Assembly (NCBI GenBank): GCA_903907995.1
Contig: CAIVQH010000016.1
Span: 80,813-144,812 of the forward strand
Source of the DNA: an uncultured Verrucomicrobiota bacterium
GTDB taxonomy: Bacteria > Verrucomicrobiota > Verrucomicrobiia > Limisphaerales > UBA9464
Reading direction: 5' to 3'
Length of the DNA stretch: 64,000 nt
Shown: positions 33,768 to 43,888 of the stretch, in pieces
Layout of the letters: each line of letters starts with the position of its first letter
How positions within the stretch are numbered: position 1 is the first letter of the stretch
The notes under the pieces: model-generated
Databases searched by the model: none
Told to the model about the DNA's origin: nothing
The model's input: only the letters and a program-made list of their open reading frames with translations
Position numbers and translations under genes: made by a program

Positions 33768-35300
33768 GTGAATTGGACCACGATACGACCTTTGCTGCTC
33801 CCCAGCCTGATGTTCGGAGGACTGTGGTTGACGCTCTTCGCCCAGGTTTCCGGCGAATGGTCGGTGGTGCCGCAATACAGCTACGGCTGGGCGGTGCCGC
33901 TGCTGGCTGGCTGGGCGGCGTGGAACCGCTGGCTGGCCCGACCGGCTCCCGGGAAGGGGCGCTCCACCGGAGTTTCGCTGCTGCTCGCGACCGGTCTGCT
34001 CCTGCTGTTCGGCCTCACCCGCCTGGTGCAGGAAGGCAACCGGGACTGGCGCCTGGTGAGCTGGCTGCTGGGGGGCGAGGTGGCCGGCTTGAGCGCTCTC
34101 GCGCTGGCCTGGGCCGGCGGGTGGCCCTGGCTCAGGCATTTCGCGTTCGTCCTGCTTTTCCCCCTGGTGGCCGTGCCGTGGCCCAGTGCGCTGGAGGATC
34201 CGCTGGTGCATGGCCTCATGCAGTTCGTCGCGCGGTCGGCGGCAGGAATCCTGCAGGAGCTGGGCATTCAGGCGGTGGCTCAGGGCAACATCATCGTGCT
34301 CGCCGCCGGTCCGGTCGGGGTGGATGAGGCGTGCAGCGGCATCCAGGCGTCCGTGATGGTTTCACTCTTTCTCGGGGAGATGTTTGGCTTCCTGCGGATG
34401 GAGCGCCTGAAACTGTTTCTCTTTTCCGTGGTCTGGGCCTTTTTCTGCAACATCGGCCGGACCTTTTTCCTGTGCTACATGGCCTACCGCCAGGGGCTGG
34501 CGGCCGTGCCCCAATGGCATGACACGGCGGGCTATTCGCTGATGGCGGTCTGTTACGGCGGCATTTTCGGGCTGGCCATCTGGTGGGACCGGCAGGGGGT
34601 GATGGAATCCGTGGGCACACCGCCCGCTTCCACCGTGGCCCGCCGGCTGCCTGGGGGCGTGCTGGTTGCCGGCCTGGTCTGGCTGGCGGCCGTCGCGGTG
34701 GCGACTGAGTGGTGGTACCGGCGGGGCGAGGCGCGGGCGGCGGCGCAGCGCGGCTGGATGGTGCGGTTCCCGGATGAGGCGGCCTACAAGGCGAAGGAGT
34801 ATTCGGAGCGCGAGCGCACGCTGCTTCGTTACAACGAATCCTATGGGCGCGAGTGGAAAGATGCCGCCGGGCACGGCTGGGTGTTCAATTTTTTCCGCTG
34901 GGACACGGGCAACGCCGGGGCCGACAACGCGAAGTACCACCGGCCCACGGTCTGCCTGGCCGATGTCGGCTATCTGCTGCAGCGCTCGGAACCGCTCCAT
35001 GAGGTCGTGGTCAACGGGGTGCGGCTGCCGGTGCGGCAATACCGTTTCACGGCCGGCCTCACGTCGCTCGACAGTTTTTACTGCCTTTGGGACGAGCTCA
35101 GCCGGCCGGGATATACCGATCCCACCGCCAGCTGGGACCCCGCGAACTGGTCCGCCCGCGCACGGTTTCAGAATGTGCTCGCCGGGCGGCGAGGCGGGGG
35201 CATCCAGCTGGTCAATGCGGCGGTGTTCGACGCCGAGTCACCGGCGGTGGCGGCGCGGGAGTTTGAACAGATGTTGACACGTGTGATCGTGCCCCGCTGA
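33768..35300 (+). CDS. Exosortase/archaeosortase family protein with C-terminal EpsI-like domain
   Basis: Multi-TM; catalytic-type motifs VDEACSGIQASV (Cys), FCNIGRTFFLCYMAYR (Arg), WHDTAGYSLM (His); soluble domain AGHGWVFNFFRWDTGN. Confidence 0.88.
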   Translation: MNWTTIRPLLLPSLMFGGLWLTLFAQVSGEWSVVPQYSYGWAVPLLAGWAAWNRWLARPAPGKGRSTGVSLLLATGLLLLFGLTRLVQEGNRDWRLVSWLLGGEVAGLSALALAWAGGWPWLRHFAFVLLFPLVAVPWPSALEDPLVHGLMQFVARSAAGILQELGIQAVAQGNIIVLAAGPVGVDEACSGIQASVMVSLFLGEMFGFLRMERLKLFLFSVVWAFFCNIGRTFFLCYMAYRQGLAAVPQWHDTAGYSLMAVCYGGIFGLAIWWDRQGVMESVGTPPASTVARRLPGGVLVAGLVWLAAVAVATEWWYRRGEARAAAQRGWMVRFPDEAAYKAKEYSERERTLLRYNESYGREWKDAAGHGWVFNFFRWDTGNAGADNAKYHRPTVCLADVGYLLQRSEPLHEVVVNGVRLPVRQYRFTAGLTSLDSFYCLWDELSRPGYTDPTASWDPANWSARARFQNVLAGRRGGGIQLVNAAVFDAESPAVAAREFEQMLTRVIVPR

Positions 35301-35315
35301 GCCCCCGTTCCACGC

Positions 35316-36365
35316 TCAGAAGGTGAGCCCGATCGTGGACTGGATCTGGAGTTCGTTGCGGTCGATGCCGGCCGGCGGCCTGGAGTCGTACTCGTCCACG
35401 ACGTTGAGGTTGATCGTCATCCGCTTGAAGAGGGGATAACTCACGCCAAGGTCGAACCGGATGCGGTAGGAGCCGAAATCGGCGACATCCGGCGAGACCG
35501 AAAGCCGCTGGGTGACGTTCAGCTTTTCCAGCACGTTCCAGGTCAGGTTCTCGCCGATGCGCAGGGACATGTAGGAGCGGTTGGGCGAAGAGAGGTACAC
35601 CAGCGACTCATACTGGAGGCCGAGTTCGGTGTTCACGGTCAGCTTGGGGCGCTGGACGATCTTGTAGCCCATGCCCACGCCCTCATGGAATTCGAGCTCG
35701 AGCTGGCGGATCACGTCGTAGCCGGCACCGCCCTGATTGTAGGCGTAAATTCGTCGCTTTTCGTCCACGTCGGTCTCGGTTTTCAGGGAGCCATCCGAGC
35801 GGTCGGCCGCCTGCTGCTTGTTCACGAGCCCGTAGGCGCTGTGGAAGTCGGCGAAATTGCGCAGACGGTTCCAGGAATGGTTCGCACTGGCGTTGACGTA
35901 AAAATTCTGGCGGTCCGAGGTGCCGAAACCGAGGTCCATGCCGAGCTGCACGTTGCCATGCCAGTTCGTCGTGAACGGCTGCAGCCAGTGGGGGGCCCAG
36001 CCGGTGAGGAAGAAGCCCGGGGCATTGGTTTTGAGGGCCGCGACCGGGGCCGGTGTGGACACCGCCGGGGCCGGCTTGGGCGGCGGCGTCGCGGCGACCG
36101 CAGGGGGTGCGTTTGTCGGGGCCGGCGGCACGACCGTTTCCCGCTTGGCGATGTCCGCCTTGGGTATGCGGAGCTTGCCCAGCGAGAGGGACTTGATAAC
36201 CACGCGCTCGTCGTCCTCGGAACTTACCTCCCCGCTGAGGCGGTCACCGTTGCGGAGTGTAATCGTCACTTTGTCCGCACCCCACGCCGGCAACCCGGCG
36301 AGCAGTAGGAGTGCCAGCGCGAGCGCGTCAGTTCTTCGGCTTCTTTTTGTCACTTGGAACGGCAT
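35316..36365 (-). CDS. DUF481-like outer membrane protein
   Basis: Likely start MPFQVTKRSRRTDALALALLLLAGLPAWGAD; VTITLRNGDRLSGEVSSEDDERVVIKSLSLGKLRIPKADI; beta-strand-rich C-terminus ending QIQSTIGLTF. Confidence 0.78.
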   Translation of the reverse strand: MPFQVTKRSRRTDALALALLLLAGLPAWGADKVTITLRNGDRLSGEVSSEDDERVVIKSLSLGKLRIPKADIAKRETVVPPAPTNAPPAVAATPPPKPAPAVSTPAPVAALKTNAPGFFLTGWAPHWLQPFTTNWHGNVQLGMDLGFGTSDRQNFYVNASANHSWNRLRNFADFHSAYGLVNKQQAADRSDGSLKTETDVDEKRRIYAYNQGGAGYDVIRQLELEFHEGVGMGYKIVQRPKLTVNTELGLQYESLVYLSSPNRSYMSLRIGENLTWNVLEKLNVTQRLSVSPDVADFGSYRIRFDLGVSYPLFKRMTINLNVVDEYDSRPPAGIDRNELQIQSTIGLTF

Positions 36366-37254
36366 TCGTGGATGCGGACGGTGCCTGCGTGGGCGGCTGC
36401 AGCGCCTGGCGGGCGGCGGCCAGTTCCGTCTCGGAGAGAGCCGGAACATCGGTGCGGTCAATTCGTCGCGCGCCTCCAACGACTGCGGCCTCGCCGTTTT
36501 CATTCACACGAAGTTGCGGACGCCGGTTGGTCACCAGCCAGGTCTGCTGGGCCACCACGTTCCCGTCCGGGTCAAAATGCTGGTACCGGCACTCGGTCGC
36601 GCCGAACTGGTGGATCACATGGAGATGGCTCTGCCGGTCGAAGACCCATTGCGGCGGGTTGAAGGTCACGAGCCCGCCCAGCGGCACCACCTTGAGCGTG
36701 TGCGCTCCGGAACTGTCGGTGATGCGCAGGTAGAGGCGCAGGCTCTTCAGGAAATTGGCCTGCTGGAGCAGGTAGCGGCGCTGCTCGGTCGTGCCATCCG
36801 GCCGGCTGATGCCGAAGGCCTGGTCCTCGTTCAGCGTCACCCCGTTTACAATCTCGAACGTCAGCGGGGCGCTGACATAGCTCGGACCGTCGTTTATGGG
36901 TGTAACCACGGCGGTGACGCGGTAGCTGCCGGCGCGGTCCAGGGCGAATAGCGGGGCCACGTCGAAACGCATCGTGCCGCCGGTCGCCTGCTCCAGGCTG
37001 AACTCGCCGGTGTCCGGCACCTCACTCAGCTTGTTCACCACCCCGCCTTCGGAGCGCTCGATGGTGAACGCGATCCACTGCGGGTGCGTGCCGAGCCGGA
37101 GGGGGGCCCCGGTGAAGTTGCTGACCTTGACCGCCAGCTGGAGCTCCTCGCCGGGCAGGAACTGCTCCTGCGCGGTGGACAGCTTCACATTGATCTGGGC
37201 GTTTACGGTGGTGATCAGGCACAGGCCGGCGATCGTGGCGAGCGGACGGAACAT
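36328..37254 (-). CDS. Hypothetical secreted protein
   Basis: 308 aa; signal-like N-terminus; VKLSTAQEQFLPGEELQLAVKVSNFTGAPLRL. Overlaps the DUF481 gene start by ~38 nt. Confidence 0.65.
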   Translation of the reverse strand: MFRPLATIAGLCLITTVNAQINVKLSTAQEQFLPGEELQLAVKVSNFTGAPLRLGTHPQWIAFTIERSEGGVVNKLSEVPDTGEFSLEQATGGTMRFDVAPLFALDRAGSYRVTAVVTPINDGPSYVSAPLTFEIVNGVTLNEDQAFGISRPDGTTEQRRYLLQQANFLKSLRLYLRITDSSGAHTLKVVPLGGLVTFNPPQWVFDRQSHLHVIHQFGATECRYQHFDPDGNVVAQQTWLVTNRRPQLRVNENGEAAVVGGARRIDRTDVPALSETELAAARQALQPPTQAPSASTNAVPSDKKKPKN

Positions 37255-37307
37255 GGTGTGTGGAAACTAGGGAAGGCCGGCCCGGGCGCAAGGCTGGGGA
37301 AGTAATT

Positions 37308-37676
37308 TCAAAGCTCCGCCGGGCGGAAGCCGGCCCCGATAATGGAGCAGGCCTGGACAACCTTCAGGCCAAGCCGCGCGGCCTCCGCGAGGACCTCCGG
37401 CGATTCGGTGCCCGGATTCAGCCACAATTCGTCGCAGCCCCGGGCTGCGATGTCGGGGAGCAGCTTCAGCAGCACCGGCGGCGGCAGGTACACGCTGATC
37501 TTGCCGGGCCGGACCGGCACCTCGCCGATGCGGGCAAACGCGGGCTGACCCTCGATGACCGCCTCTTTCGGATTGACCGGATAAACCGTGTAGCCGGCCT
37601 GCAAAAAGGCGCGTACCGCCCGGTTGCCAAACTTGGCGCGGTCGGCCGAGGCCCCGAGGATCGCAATGGTGTCCAC
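37308..37676 (-). CDS. CoA-binding (Rossmann) domain protein
   Basis: Likely GTG start: VDTIAILGASADRAKFGNRAVRAFLQAGYTVYPVNPKE...LWLNPGTESPEVLAEAARLGLKVVQACSII. Confidence 0.82.
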   Translation of the reverse strand: MDTIAILGASADRAKFGNRAVRAFLQAGYTVYPVNPKEAVIEGQPAFARIGEVPVRPGKISVYLPPPVLLKLLPDIAARGCDELWLNPGTESPEVLAEAARLGLKVVQACSIIGAGFRPAEL

Positions 37677-37924
37677 AAACGCAGTCTGGCAAGACGGATT
37701 GCCCAGGCAAAGAATTGTGCGATTGTGCCTTCGGATCGGGAACGGGCGGAAACAAAAGTCTCCGTGCATCCAAAAACGCGTTGACACCCTCTGCCCCCCT
37801 ACCTATTTATGCGCGCCTCAATTACGAGTTGCAGGCGTCCGAATTTCGGTTTCTTGCCCTGTGGTAGGACGGGAAGCTGAAATTTTTTGTCGTCGAGAGG
37901 CGACGAATTTTGCCCCTTGGCAAG

Positions 37925-38000
<76 letters not shown>

Positions 38001-38052
38001 CGGGCCGCTTTGCAGCAGGACAGATAAACGAAACTTAGTAAAACGCAGTCAC

Positions 38053-39240
38053 ATGGCTAAAGAGAACTTTCAACGCACGAAGCCGCACCTGAACGTGGGC
38101 ACCATTGGCCACGTTGACCACGGCAAGTCCACCCTGACTGCCGCGCTCGTCGCCGTGCAGCACCGCAAGGGCCTGGCTCCGGCCATTTCCTACGCGGACA
38201 TCACCAAGGGCGGCACCGTGCGCGATGACACCAAGACCGTCACCATCGCCGTCTCGCACGTTGAGTACGAGAGCCCGAAGCGCCACTACGCCCACGTGGA
38301 CTGCCCCGGCCATGCTGACTACGTCAAGAACATGATCACCGGTGCCGCCCAGATGGACGGCGCCATCCTCGTTGTCAGCGCCGCTGACGGCCCGATGCCC
38401 CAGACCCGTGAGCACATCCTGCTCGCCCGTCAGGTCGGTGTGCCCAGCATCGTGGTCTTCCTGAACAAGGTTGACTTGGCGGACGCGGACCTCCTCGAGC
38501 TGATCGAGATGGAAATCCGCGACCTGCTCAACAAGTACGGTTACCCGGGCGACACTACCCCGATCATCCGCGGCTCCGCCACGGCCGCCCTGGCCGGCAA
38601 GCCCGAGGGTGAGAAGGCCATCGCCGACCTGCTCGAGGCGCTGGACACCTTCATCCCCGAGCCCGTGCGCGAGAACGACAAGCCGTTCCTCATGTGCATC
38701 GAGGACGTGTTCACCATTGAAGGTCGCGGCACGGTCGTCACCGGTCGCGTGGAGCGCGGCACGCTCAACAAGATGTCCGAAGTCGAGATCGTCGGCCTCA
38801 AGGACACCCGCAAGACCACGGCGACGGACATCGAAATGTTCCGCAAGCTGCTGGACAGCGCCACCTCCGGCGACAACGTCGGCGTGCTGCTCCGCGGCAC
38901 CACCAAGGACGATGTCGAACGCGGCATGGTTCTCGCCAAGCCCGGCTCCATCAAGCCGCACACCAAGTTCAAGGCCGAGGTTTACGTCCTCACCAAGGAC
39001 GAGGGTGGCCGGCACACGCCGTTCTTCACCAAGTACCGCCCGCAGTTCTATTTCCGCACCTCGGACATCACCGGCTCGGTGACACTCCCCGCCGGCGTGG
39101 AAATGGTGATGCCCGGTGACAACGTTTCCGTGGACGTCGAGCTGCAGGCTCCCGTCGCGATGGAACAGGGTCTTCGCTTCGCGATCCGCGAAGGTGGCCG
39201 CACCATCGGTGCCGGTCGTGTCAGCGAAGTGCTGGTCTGA
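38053..39240 (+). CDS. tuf: Elongation factor Tu
   Basis: [32 protein letters not shown]...[65 protein letters not shown]. Confidence 0.98.
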   Translation: MAKENFQRTKPHLNVGTIGHVDHGKSTLTAALVAVQHRKGLAPAISYADITKGGTVRDDTKTVTIAVSHVEYESPKRHYAHVDCPGHADYVKNMITGAAQMDGAILVVSAADGPMPQTREHILLARQVGVPSIVVFLNKVDLADADLLELIEMEIRDLLNKYGYPGDTTPIIRGSATAALAGKPEGEKAIADLLEALDTFIPEPVRENDKPFLMCIEDVFTIEGRGTVVTGRVERGTLNKMSEVEIVGLKDTRKTTATDIEMFRKLLDSATSGDNVGVLLRGTTKDDVERGMVLAKPGSIKPHTKFKAEVYVLTKDEGGRHTPFFTKYRPQFYFRTSDITGSVTLPAGVEMVMPGDNVSVDVELQAPVAMEQGLRFAIREGGRTIGAGRVSEVLV

Positions 39241-39250
39241 TAGTTTTTCA

Positions 39251-39289
39251 AAAGAGGGAGGCCGGTTTGAACGCCGGTCTCCCTTTTGT
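39251..39289 (+). terminator. Candidate intrinsic terminator after tuf
   Basis: AAAGAGGGAGGCCGG-loop-CCGGTCTCCCTTTTG hairpin with U-rich 3' side. Confidence 0.65.
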
Positions 39290-39319
39290 GTATCATCTGG
39301 AAAGGATTCGAATCAGGAC

Positions 39320-39395
39320 AGGGCGTTAGCTCAATTGGTAGAGTAGCGGTCTCCAAAACCGTTGGTTGGGGGTTCAAGTCCCTCACGCCCTGCCA
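39320..39395 (+). tRNA. tRNA-Trp(CCA)
   Basis: AGGGCGTTAGCTCAATTGGTAGAGTAGCGGTCTCCAAAACCGTTGGTTGGGGGTTCAAGTCCCTCACGCCCTGCCA. Confidence 0.96.
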
Positions 39396-39405
39396 AAAAC
39401 TCCGC

Positions 39406-39496
39406 GGAGGGGTGGCAGAGTGGTCTATCGCGGCGGTCTTGAAAACCGCTGTGGGTTAATCGCCCACCGGGGGTTCGAATCCCTCCCCCTCCGCCA
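39406..39496 (+). tRNA. tRNA-Ser(TGA)
   Basis: GGAGGGGTGGCAGAG...CGGTCTTGAAAACCG...long variable arm...GGGGGTTCGAATCCCTCCCCCTCCGCCA. Confidence 0.95.
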
Positions 39497-39503
39497 GTCA
39501 TTT

Positions 39504-39764
39504 GTGAGCAAATTTTACATTCAACTTCTGGTCTGGGCCGTCGTGGTCGGCGGCGCGTTTGCATTCCTGTGGAAACAGGGCTATCTGGCGCGCCTCGCCA
39601 ACTACGTGGGCGAAACCCGCGAGGAGTTGAGGAAGTGTTCTTGGCCGACCAGGGATGAGCTCTGGCAGTCCACCATGCTGATTGCCGTGGTTATGTTCAG
39701 CCTCGGCCTATTCACGATCGTGGTGGATTTCGTTGTGCTCAAATTCGTCCGCTCCCTGCTCTAA
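39504..39764 (+). CDS. secE: Preprotein translocase subunit SecE
   Basis: GTG start at 39504; VGETREELRKCSWPTRDELWQSTMLIAVVMFSLGLFTIVVDFV; directly upstream of nusG. Confidence 0.92.
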   Translation: MSKFYIQLLVWAVVVGGAFAFLWKQGYLARLANYVGETREELRKCSWPTRDELWQSTMLIAVVMFSLGLFTIVVDFVVLKFVRSLL

Positions 39765-39776
39765 TCCCCTCCCGCC

Positions 39777-40325
39777 ATGAAATTCCAGTGGTTCGTCCTC
39801 CATGTGCTCGCCGGTCAGGAGCAGAAGGTCCGTGACAGTCTGATCAAGCGCATCAAGACCGACGAGATGGAACCCTACATCAAGGAAGTGCTCCTGCCGA
39901 TGGAGCGCGTGGTGGAGGTGCGTGGGGGCAAAAAGACGGTGACGAACCGCAAGCTTCATCCCGGCTACGTCTACGTGGACATGGCCCTGCTCGATGAAAA
40001 CATGCGTCCGCAGGAGAAGCCCTGGTATTTCATCAAGGACATCCAGGGCGTGATCGGTTTCGTCGGTGGCGAACGGCCCATGGCGGTCACCGAGGAGGAG
40101 ATCGCCGTCATCAAGGACGCGGTCAGCGACAGCGAGGACACGGAGAAGCCGAAGGTCAACTTCGAGCTGGGCGAGACCGTCAAGATCAACGACGGCCCGT
40201 TTGTCAGCTTCAGCGGTGTGATCGAGGAGCTCGAGGCCGAGAAGGGCAAGCTCAAGGTCACCGTGGACATTTTCGGTCGCAAAACACCGGTCGAACTCGA
40301 GTATTGGCAGGTGGAGAAGGCTTAG
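39777..40325 (+). CDS. nusG: Transcription termination/antitermination protein NusG
   Basis: WFVLHVLAGQEQKVRDSL...HPGYVYVDMAL...GETVKINDGPFVSFSGVIEELEAEKGKLKVTVDIFGRKTPVELEY. Confidence 0.96.
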   Translation: MKFQWFVLHVLAGQEQKVRDSLIKRIKTDEMEPYIKEVLLPMERVVEVRGGKKTVTNRKLHPGYVYVDMALLDENMRPQEKPWYFIKDIQGVIGFVGGERPMAVTEEEIAVIKDAVSDSEDTEKPKVNFELGETVKINDGPFVSFSGVIEELEAEKGKLKVTVDIFGRKTPVELEYWQVEKA

Positions 40326-40397
40326 TAGGATGGAGGGCCGCGGTGGTGGACCAATGAGTCCGGCGCCCGGAAAACTCCGACACAACAATCTGATTTT

Positions 40398-40823
40398 ATG
40401 GCAAAGAAAGTTACAGGCACGGTAAAACTGCAGATCTCGGCCGGCCAGGCCAACCCGGCCCCGCCCGTTGGTCCCGCGCTCGGTTCGCAGGGCATCAACA
40501 TCATGGCGTTCTGCAAGGAATTTAACGCCGCCACCAAGGACAAGGCCGGTCTGGTCATCCCGGTGGTCATCACCGTCTATCAGGACAAGTCCTTCTCCTG
40601 CGTCTACAAGTCGCCGCCCGCTTCCGTGCTCCTCAAGAAGGCCGCCGGTGTCGCGTCCGGCTCCAAGACGCCCAACAAGGACAAGGTCGGCAAGGTCACC
40701 CGCAAGCAGGTGCTCGAGATCGTCAAGCTCAAGGGCAACGACCTCAACGCCAACAGCGAGGACGCCGCCGTCCGCATGATCTCCGGCACCGCCCGCAACA
40801 TGGGCATCGAAGTGATCGACTGA
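40398..40823 (+). CDS. rplK: 50S ribosomal protein L11
   Basis: [46 protein letters not shown]. Confidence 0.98.
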   Translation: MAKKVTGTVKLQISAGQANPAPPVGPALGSQGINIMAFCKEFNAATKDKAGLVIPVVITVYQDKSFSCVYKSPPASVLLKKAAGVASGSKTPNKDKVGKVTRKQVLEIVKLKGNDLNANSEDAAVRMISGTARNMGIEVID

Positions 40824-40850
40824 TCCCGCCTTTTCCGCGGATCTGACAGC

Positions 40851-40882
40851 GCCCCGGTTCTCCGGGGCGTTTTTCTTTTTTT
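40851..40882 (+). terminator. Intrinsic terminator after rplK
   Basis: GCCCCGG-TTCT-CCGGGGC followed by GTTTTTCTTTTTTTG. Confidence 0.9.
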
Positions 40883-40961
40883 GTGCCGGCGCGCATTTCT
40901 TTCCGACAGCTTTGGCAGTTTCGTCTCGCGTTTACCCCTTCGCCTTGGGCACAACGCGACC

Positions 40962-42323
40962 GTGGCCGCCATCCGTTCCCCGCGCATTCTCGTTGCTGAC
41001 GACCAGCCGGACATCGCCGAAGCCCTGCGCCTGCTGTTCAAGGCCGAGGGCTGGCGCGTCGAGGTGGCGGCCTCGCCGCAGGCGGTCTGCGAGGCCGTGG
41101 GCCGTGACGAATTCGACGTCCTTCTCAGCGACCTCAACTACACCCGTGACACCACCAGCGGACAGGAAGGGCTCGACCTGCTGGCCCGGATTCCTGCGCT
41201 CGATCCCACGCTGCCGGTCGTCGTGATGACCGCGTGGGCGACCGTGGATATCGCGGTCGAGGCCATGCGCCGTGGCGCGCGTGATTTCATCCAGAAGCCC
41301 TGGGACAACGCCCGTCTGCTGGCGGTCGTGCGCAACCAGATCGCCCTCCGCCGCGCCTTGCGCGAAGGCGAGCGGCTGGCTGCGGCGAACGCCGCGCAAC
41401 GGGGCGGGGGACCGGTGCTCGTCGCGCAGTCACCGACCATGCGGCCGGTCATGGAAATGGTCGAACGGGTCGGGCCGAGCGATGCGACCGTACTCATCAC
41501 CGGGGAAAACGGCACCGGCAAGGGTGTCATCGCCGCGGCACTGCATGCGACGGGGCCGCGCGCCAGCCGCCCGTTCATATCGGTCAACATGGGCGGGCTG
41601 AGTGAGGCGCTGTTCGAGAGCGAGCTGTTCGGTCATGTCCGCGGCGCCTTTACGGATGCGAAAACCGACCGGGTCGGCCGCTTCGAGATGGCCGAGGGGG
41701 GCACGCTCTTTCTGGATGAGATCGCGAACGTGCCGCTGGCCCTGCAGACCAAGCTGCTGCGCGTGCTCGAAGGCCGTTCATATGAGCGGGTCGGCTCGTC
41801 CCGCACCCAGCAGGCGGATGTCCGGCTCGTCGCCGCGACAAACGCCGACCTGCGGGCCGAAGTGGCCGCGGGCCGGTTCCGGCAGGATCTGCTGTTCCGC
41901 CTGAACACGATTGAAATTCACCTGCCGCCTCTGCGCGAGCGCCAGGAAGACATCGAGCCGCTGGCGCTCTTTTTCCTCCAGCAGCAGCGGGCGCGCTACC
42001 GCAAGGAGTTCACCGGCTTCGATCCCGCCGCCATCGTGGCCCTGCGGGCGCACCACTGGCTGGGCAATGTGCGCGAGCTGAGCCATGCCATCGAGCGCGC
42101 GGTGCTGCTGGCTTCCGGTTCGGTCATTCGGGCGGCGGACCTCGGCCTCGCGGCCGCCCGTGACGCCGCGCCTCGTCTGGAGGACATGAATCTTGAGGAC
42201 GTGGAGCGTTTCCTGATCCGGCAGACTTTGGCGCGGTGTGGCGGGAATGCGCTGAAGGCGGCCGAGCAGCTGGGTCTGAGCCGCAGCGCCTTTTACCGCC
42301 GGCTGGAGAAATACGGCCTGTGA
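40962..42323 (+). CDS. NtrC-family sigma-54-dependent response regulator
   Basis: Receiver [19 protein letters not shown]+ [49 protein letters not shown]; Fis-type C-terminus [24 protein letters not shown]. Confidence 0.93.
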   Translation: MAAIRSPRILVADDQPDIAEALRLLFKAEGWRVEVAASPQAVCEAVGRDEFDVLLSDLNYTRDTTSGQEGLDLLARIPALDPTLPVVVMTAWATVDIAVEAMRRGARDFIQKPWDNARLLAVVRNQIALRRALREGERLAAANAAQRGGGPVLVAQSPTMRPVMEMVERVGPSDATVLITGENGTGKGVIAAALHATGPRASRPFISVNMGGLSEALFESELFGHVRGAFTDAKTDRVGRFEMAEGGTLFLDEIANVPLALQTKLLRVLEGRSYERVGSSRTQQADVRLVAATNADLRAEVAAGRFRQDLLFRLNTIEIHLPPLRERQEDIEPLALFFLQQQRARYRKEFTGFDPAAIVALRAHHWLGNVRELSHAIERAVLLASGSVIRAADLGLAAARDAAPRLEDMNLEDVERFLIRQTLARCGGNALKAAEQLGLSRSAFYRRLEKYGL

Positions 42324-43663
42324 GCAACGCCTCCCAGGTGCGGTTTGAGCGGCGGCTGCGCTGGCTGGCCTTTTCCGTCGGCGTGCCGGGTTCGCTGGTC
42401 GCGCTGATCCTGCTGTGGGCCGACGAGCACGATGACAAAGTGCGGCTGACGCTGGTCATCCTGATCCTGCTCGGCTGGGTCATCTGCGCCGCCTCACTGG
42501 TGCATCGCGTGGTCTTCCCGTTGCAGACGCTGGCGAACCTGCTCGGCGGCCTGCGCGAGGGGGATTTTTCCACCCGTGCGCGCGGTGCGGTACGAGACGA
42601 CGCGCTGGGCGAGGTGCTGATCGAGGCCAATGCGCTGGCGGAAACCTTGCGCGAACAGCGGCTCGGGGCACTGGAAGCAACCGCCCTGCTGCGTACCGTG
42701 ATGGCGGAACTCGACGCTGCCGTTTTCGCCTTCGACGACGGGCACCGGCTGCGGCTCGCCAACCGCGCCGCCGAAGTCCTGCTCCGCCGGCCGATTGAGC
42801 AACTGCTCGGTCGCACCGCTACCGAACTGGGGTTGGCGGAATGTCTCGCCGGCCAGCCTTCACAAACGCTGTCACTGACCTTTCCCGGGGCCGTGGGGCG
42901 GTTCGGGGTGCGACGTTCCGCCTTTCGGCAGGCCGGGCTGCCGCATCAGCTACTCGTGTTGGCCGATCTGAGCCAGGCGTTGAGGGAGGAGGAGCGGCAG
43001 GCCTGGCAGCGGCTCGTGCGCGTGCTGGGCCACGAGCTGAACAATTCCCTGGCGCCGATCAAGAGCATCGCGGGCAGCCTCGAAGCCCTCGTGGCGCGCG
43101 AACCGCTGGCCGAGGACTGGCGGGACGACACCCGGCGCGGACTGAGTGTGATCGCCGCCCGGGCCGATTCGCTCACGCGTTTTGTCGAGGCCTATTCCCA
43201 GCTAGCCAAGCTGCCGCCGCCGCGCCGCCGACCTACGGAATTGGAACCGCTGCTGCGCCGGGTCATGGCCCTGGAGGCACGGGTCCGCGTCGTCCTGGTG
43301 CCCGGTCCGGAACTCATGCTGAATGCCGACCCGGATCAGCTGGAGCAGCTCCTCATCAACCTGCTGCGCAACGCGGCGGACGCGGTCCTGGAGGTTCCGG
43401 ATGGGGCCGGAAGCAACAGCCCGATCGAACTGTCGTGGCAGCGACTGGCCAACGAGGTCGAAATCACCCTGAGGGACACGGGACCGGGTCTGGCCAATCC
43501 GGCGAACCTTTTCGTGCCGTTCTTCACGACCAAGCCCAAGGGCAACGGCATCGGCCTCACCCTGTGCCGGCAGATCGCCGAATCGCATGGGGGACGGCTT
43601 TCGTTGGAAAACCGTTCCGACCGACCGGGCTGCCTGGCCCGGATTCGCCTTCCGCTGGTCTAA
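42320..43663 (+). CDS. Membrane sensor histidine kinase (NtrY-like)
   Basis: Two TM helices, HAMP-like region, H-box RVLGHELNNSLAPIKSIAGSL, N-box NLLRNAADAV, GNGIGLTLCRQIAESHGG; GTGA overlap with the regulator. Confidence 0.92.
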   Translation: MSNASQVRFERRLRWLAFSVGVPGSLVALILLWADEHDDKVRLTLVILILLGWVICAASLVHRVVFPLQTLANLLGGLREGDFSTRARGAVRDDALGEVLIEANALAETLREQRLGALEATALLRTVMAELDAAVFAFDDGHRLRLANRAAEVLLRRPIEQLLGRTATELGLAECLAGQPSQTLSLTFPGAVGRFGVRRSAFRQAGLPHQLLVLADLSQALREEERQAWQRLVRVLGHELNNSLAPIKSIAGSLEALVAREPLAEDWRDDTRRGLSVIAARADSLTRFVEAYSQLAKLPPPRRRPTELEPLLRRVMALEARVRVVLVPGPELMLNADPDQLEQLLINLLRNAADAVLEVPDGAGSNSPIELSWQRLANEVEITLRDTGPGLANPANLFVPFFTTKPKGNGIGLTLCRQIAESHGGRLSLENRSDRPGCLARIRLPLV

Positions 43664-43671
43664 ACCGGGCT

Positions 43672-43687
43672 GTCCCAATATTGGGAC
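43672..43687. promoter_or_regulatory. 16-bp perfect palindrome GTCCCAATATTGGGAC, candidate enhancer site for the adjacent NtrC-type regulator
   Basis: Perfect palindrome between the kinase and efflux genes; related copy at 48602. Confidence 0.65.
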
Positions 43688-43807
43688 GGCTAATTCCCGG
43701 CTTTGGGTATTCCCATCGACTACACGGTGAAAAGTCACCGTCGGCCCCGGCACACTTCCGCCAATGCAGGCGCGGGTTTCCTGCGTATTTCGGCCTGGCT
43801 GGGACGA

Positions 43808-43825
43808 TTGGCATCTGGGGTGCGT
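43808..43825 (+). promoter_or_regulatory. Candidate sigma-54 promoter TTGGCATCTGGGGTGCGT
   Basis: GG (43810-43811) - N10 - GC (43822-43823), ~123 bp downstream of the palindrome. Confidence 0.45.
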
Positions 43826-43888
43826 AAGGGGAGGCCGGCAGAGGCGAAAAATCTGAAACCGAGACCGCTGCCGGTTGGTTCTCCGTCC

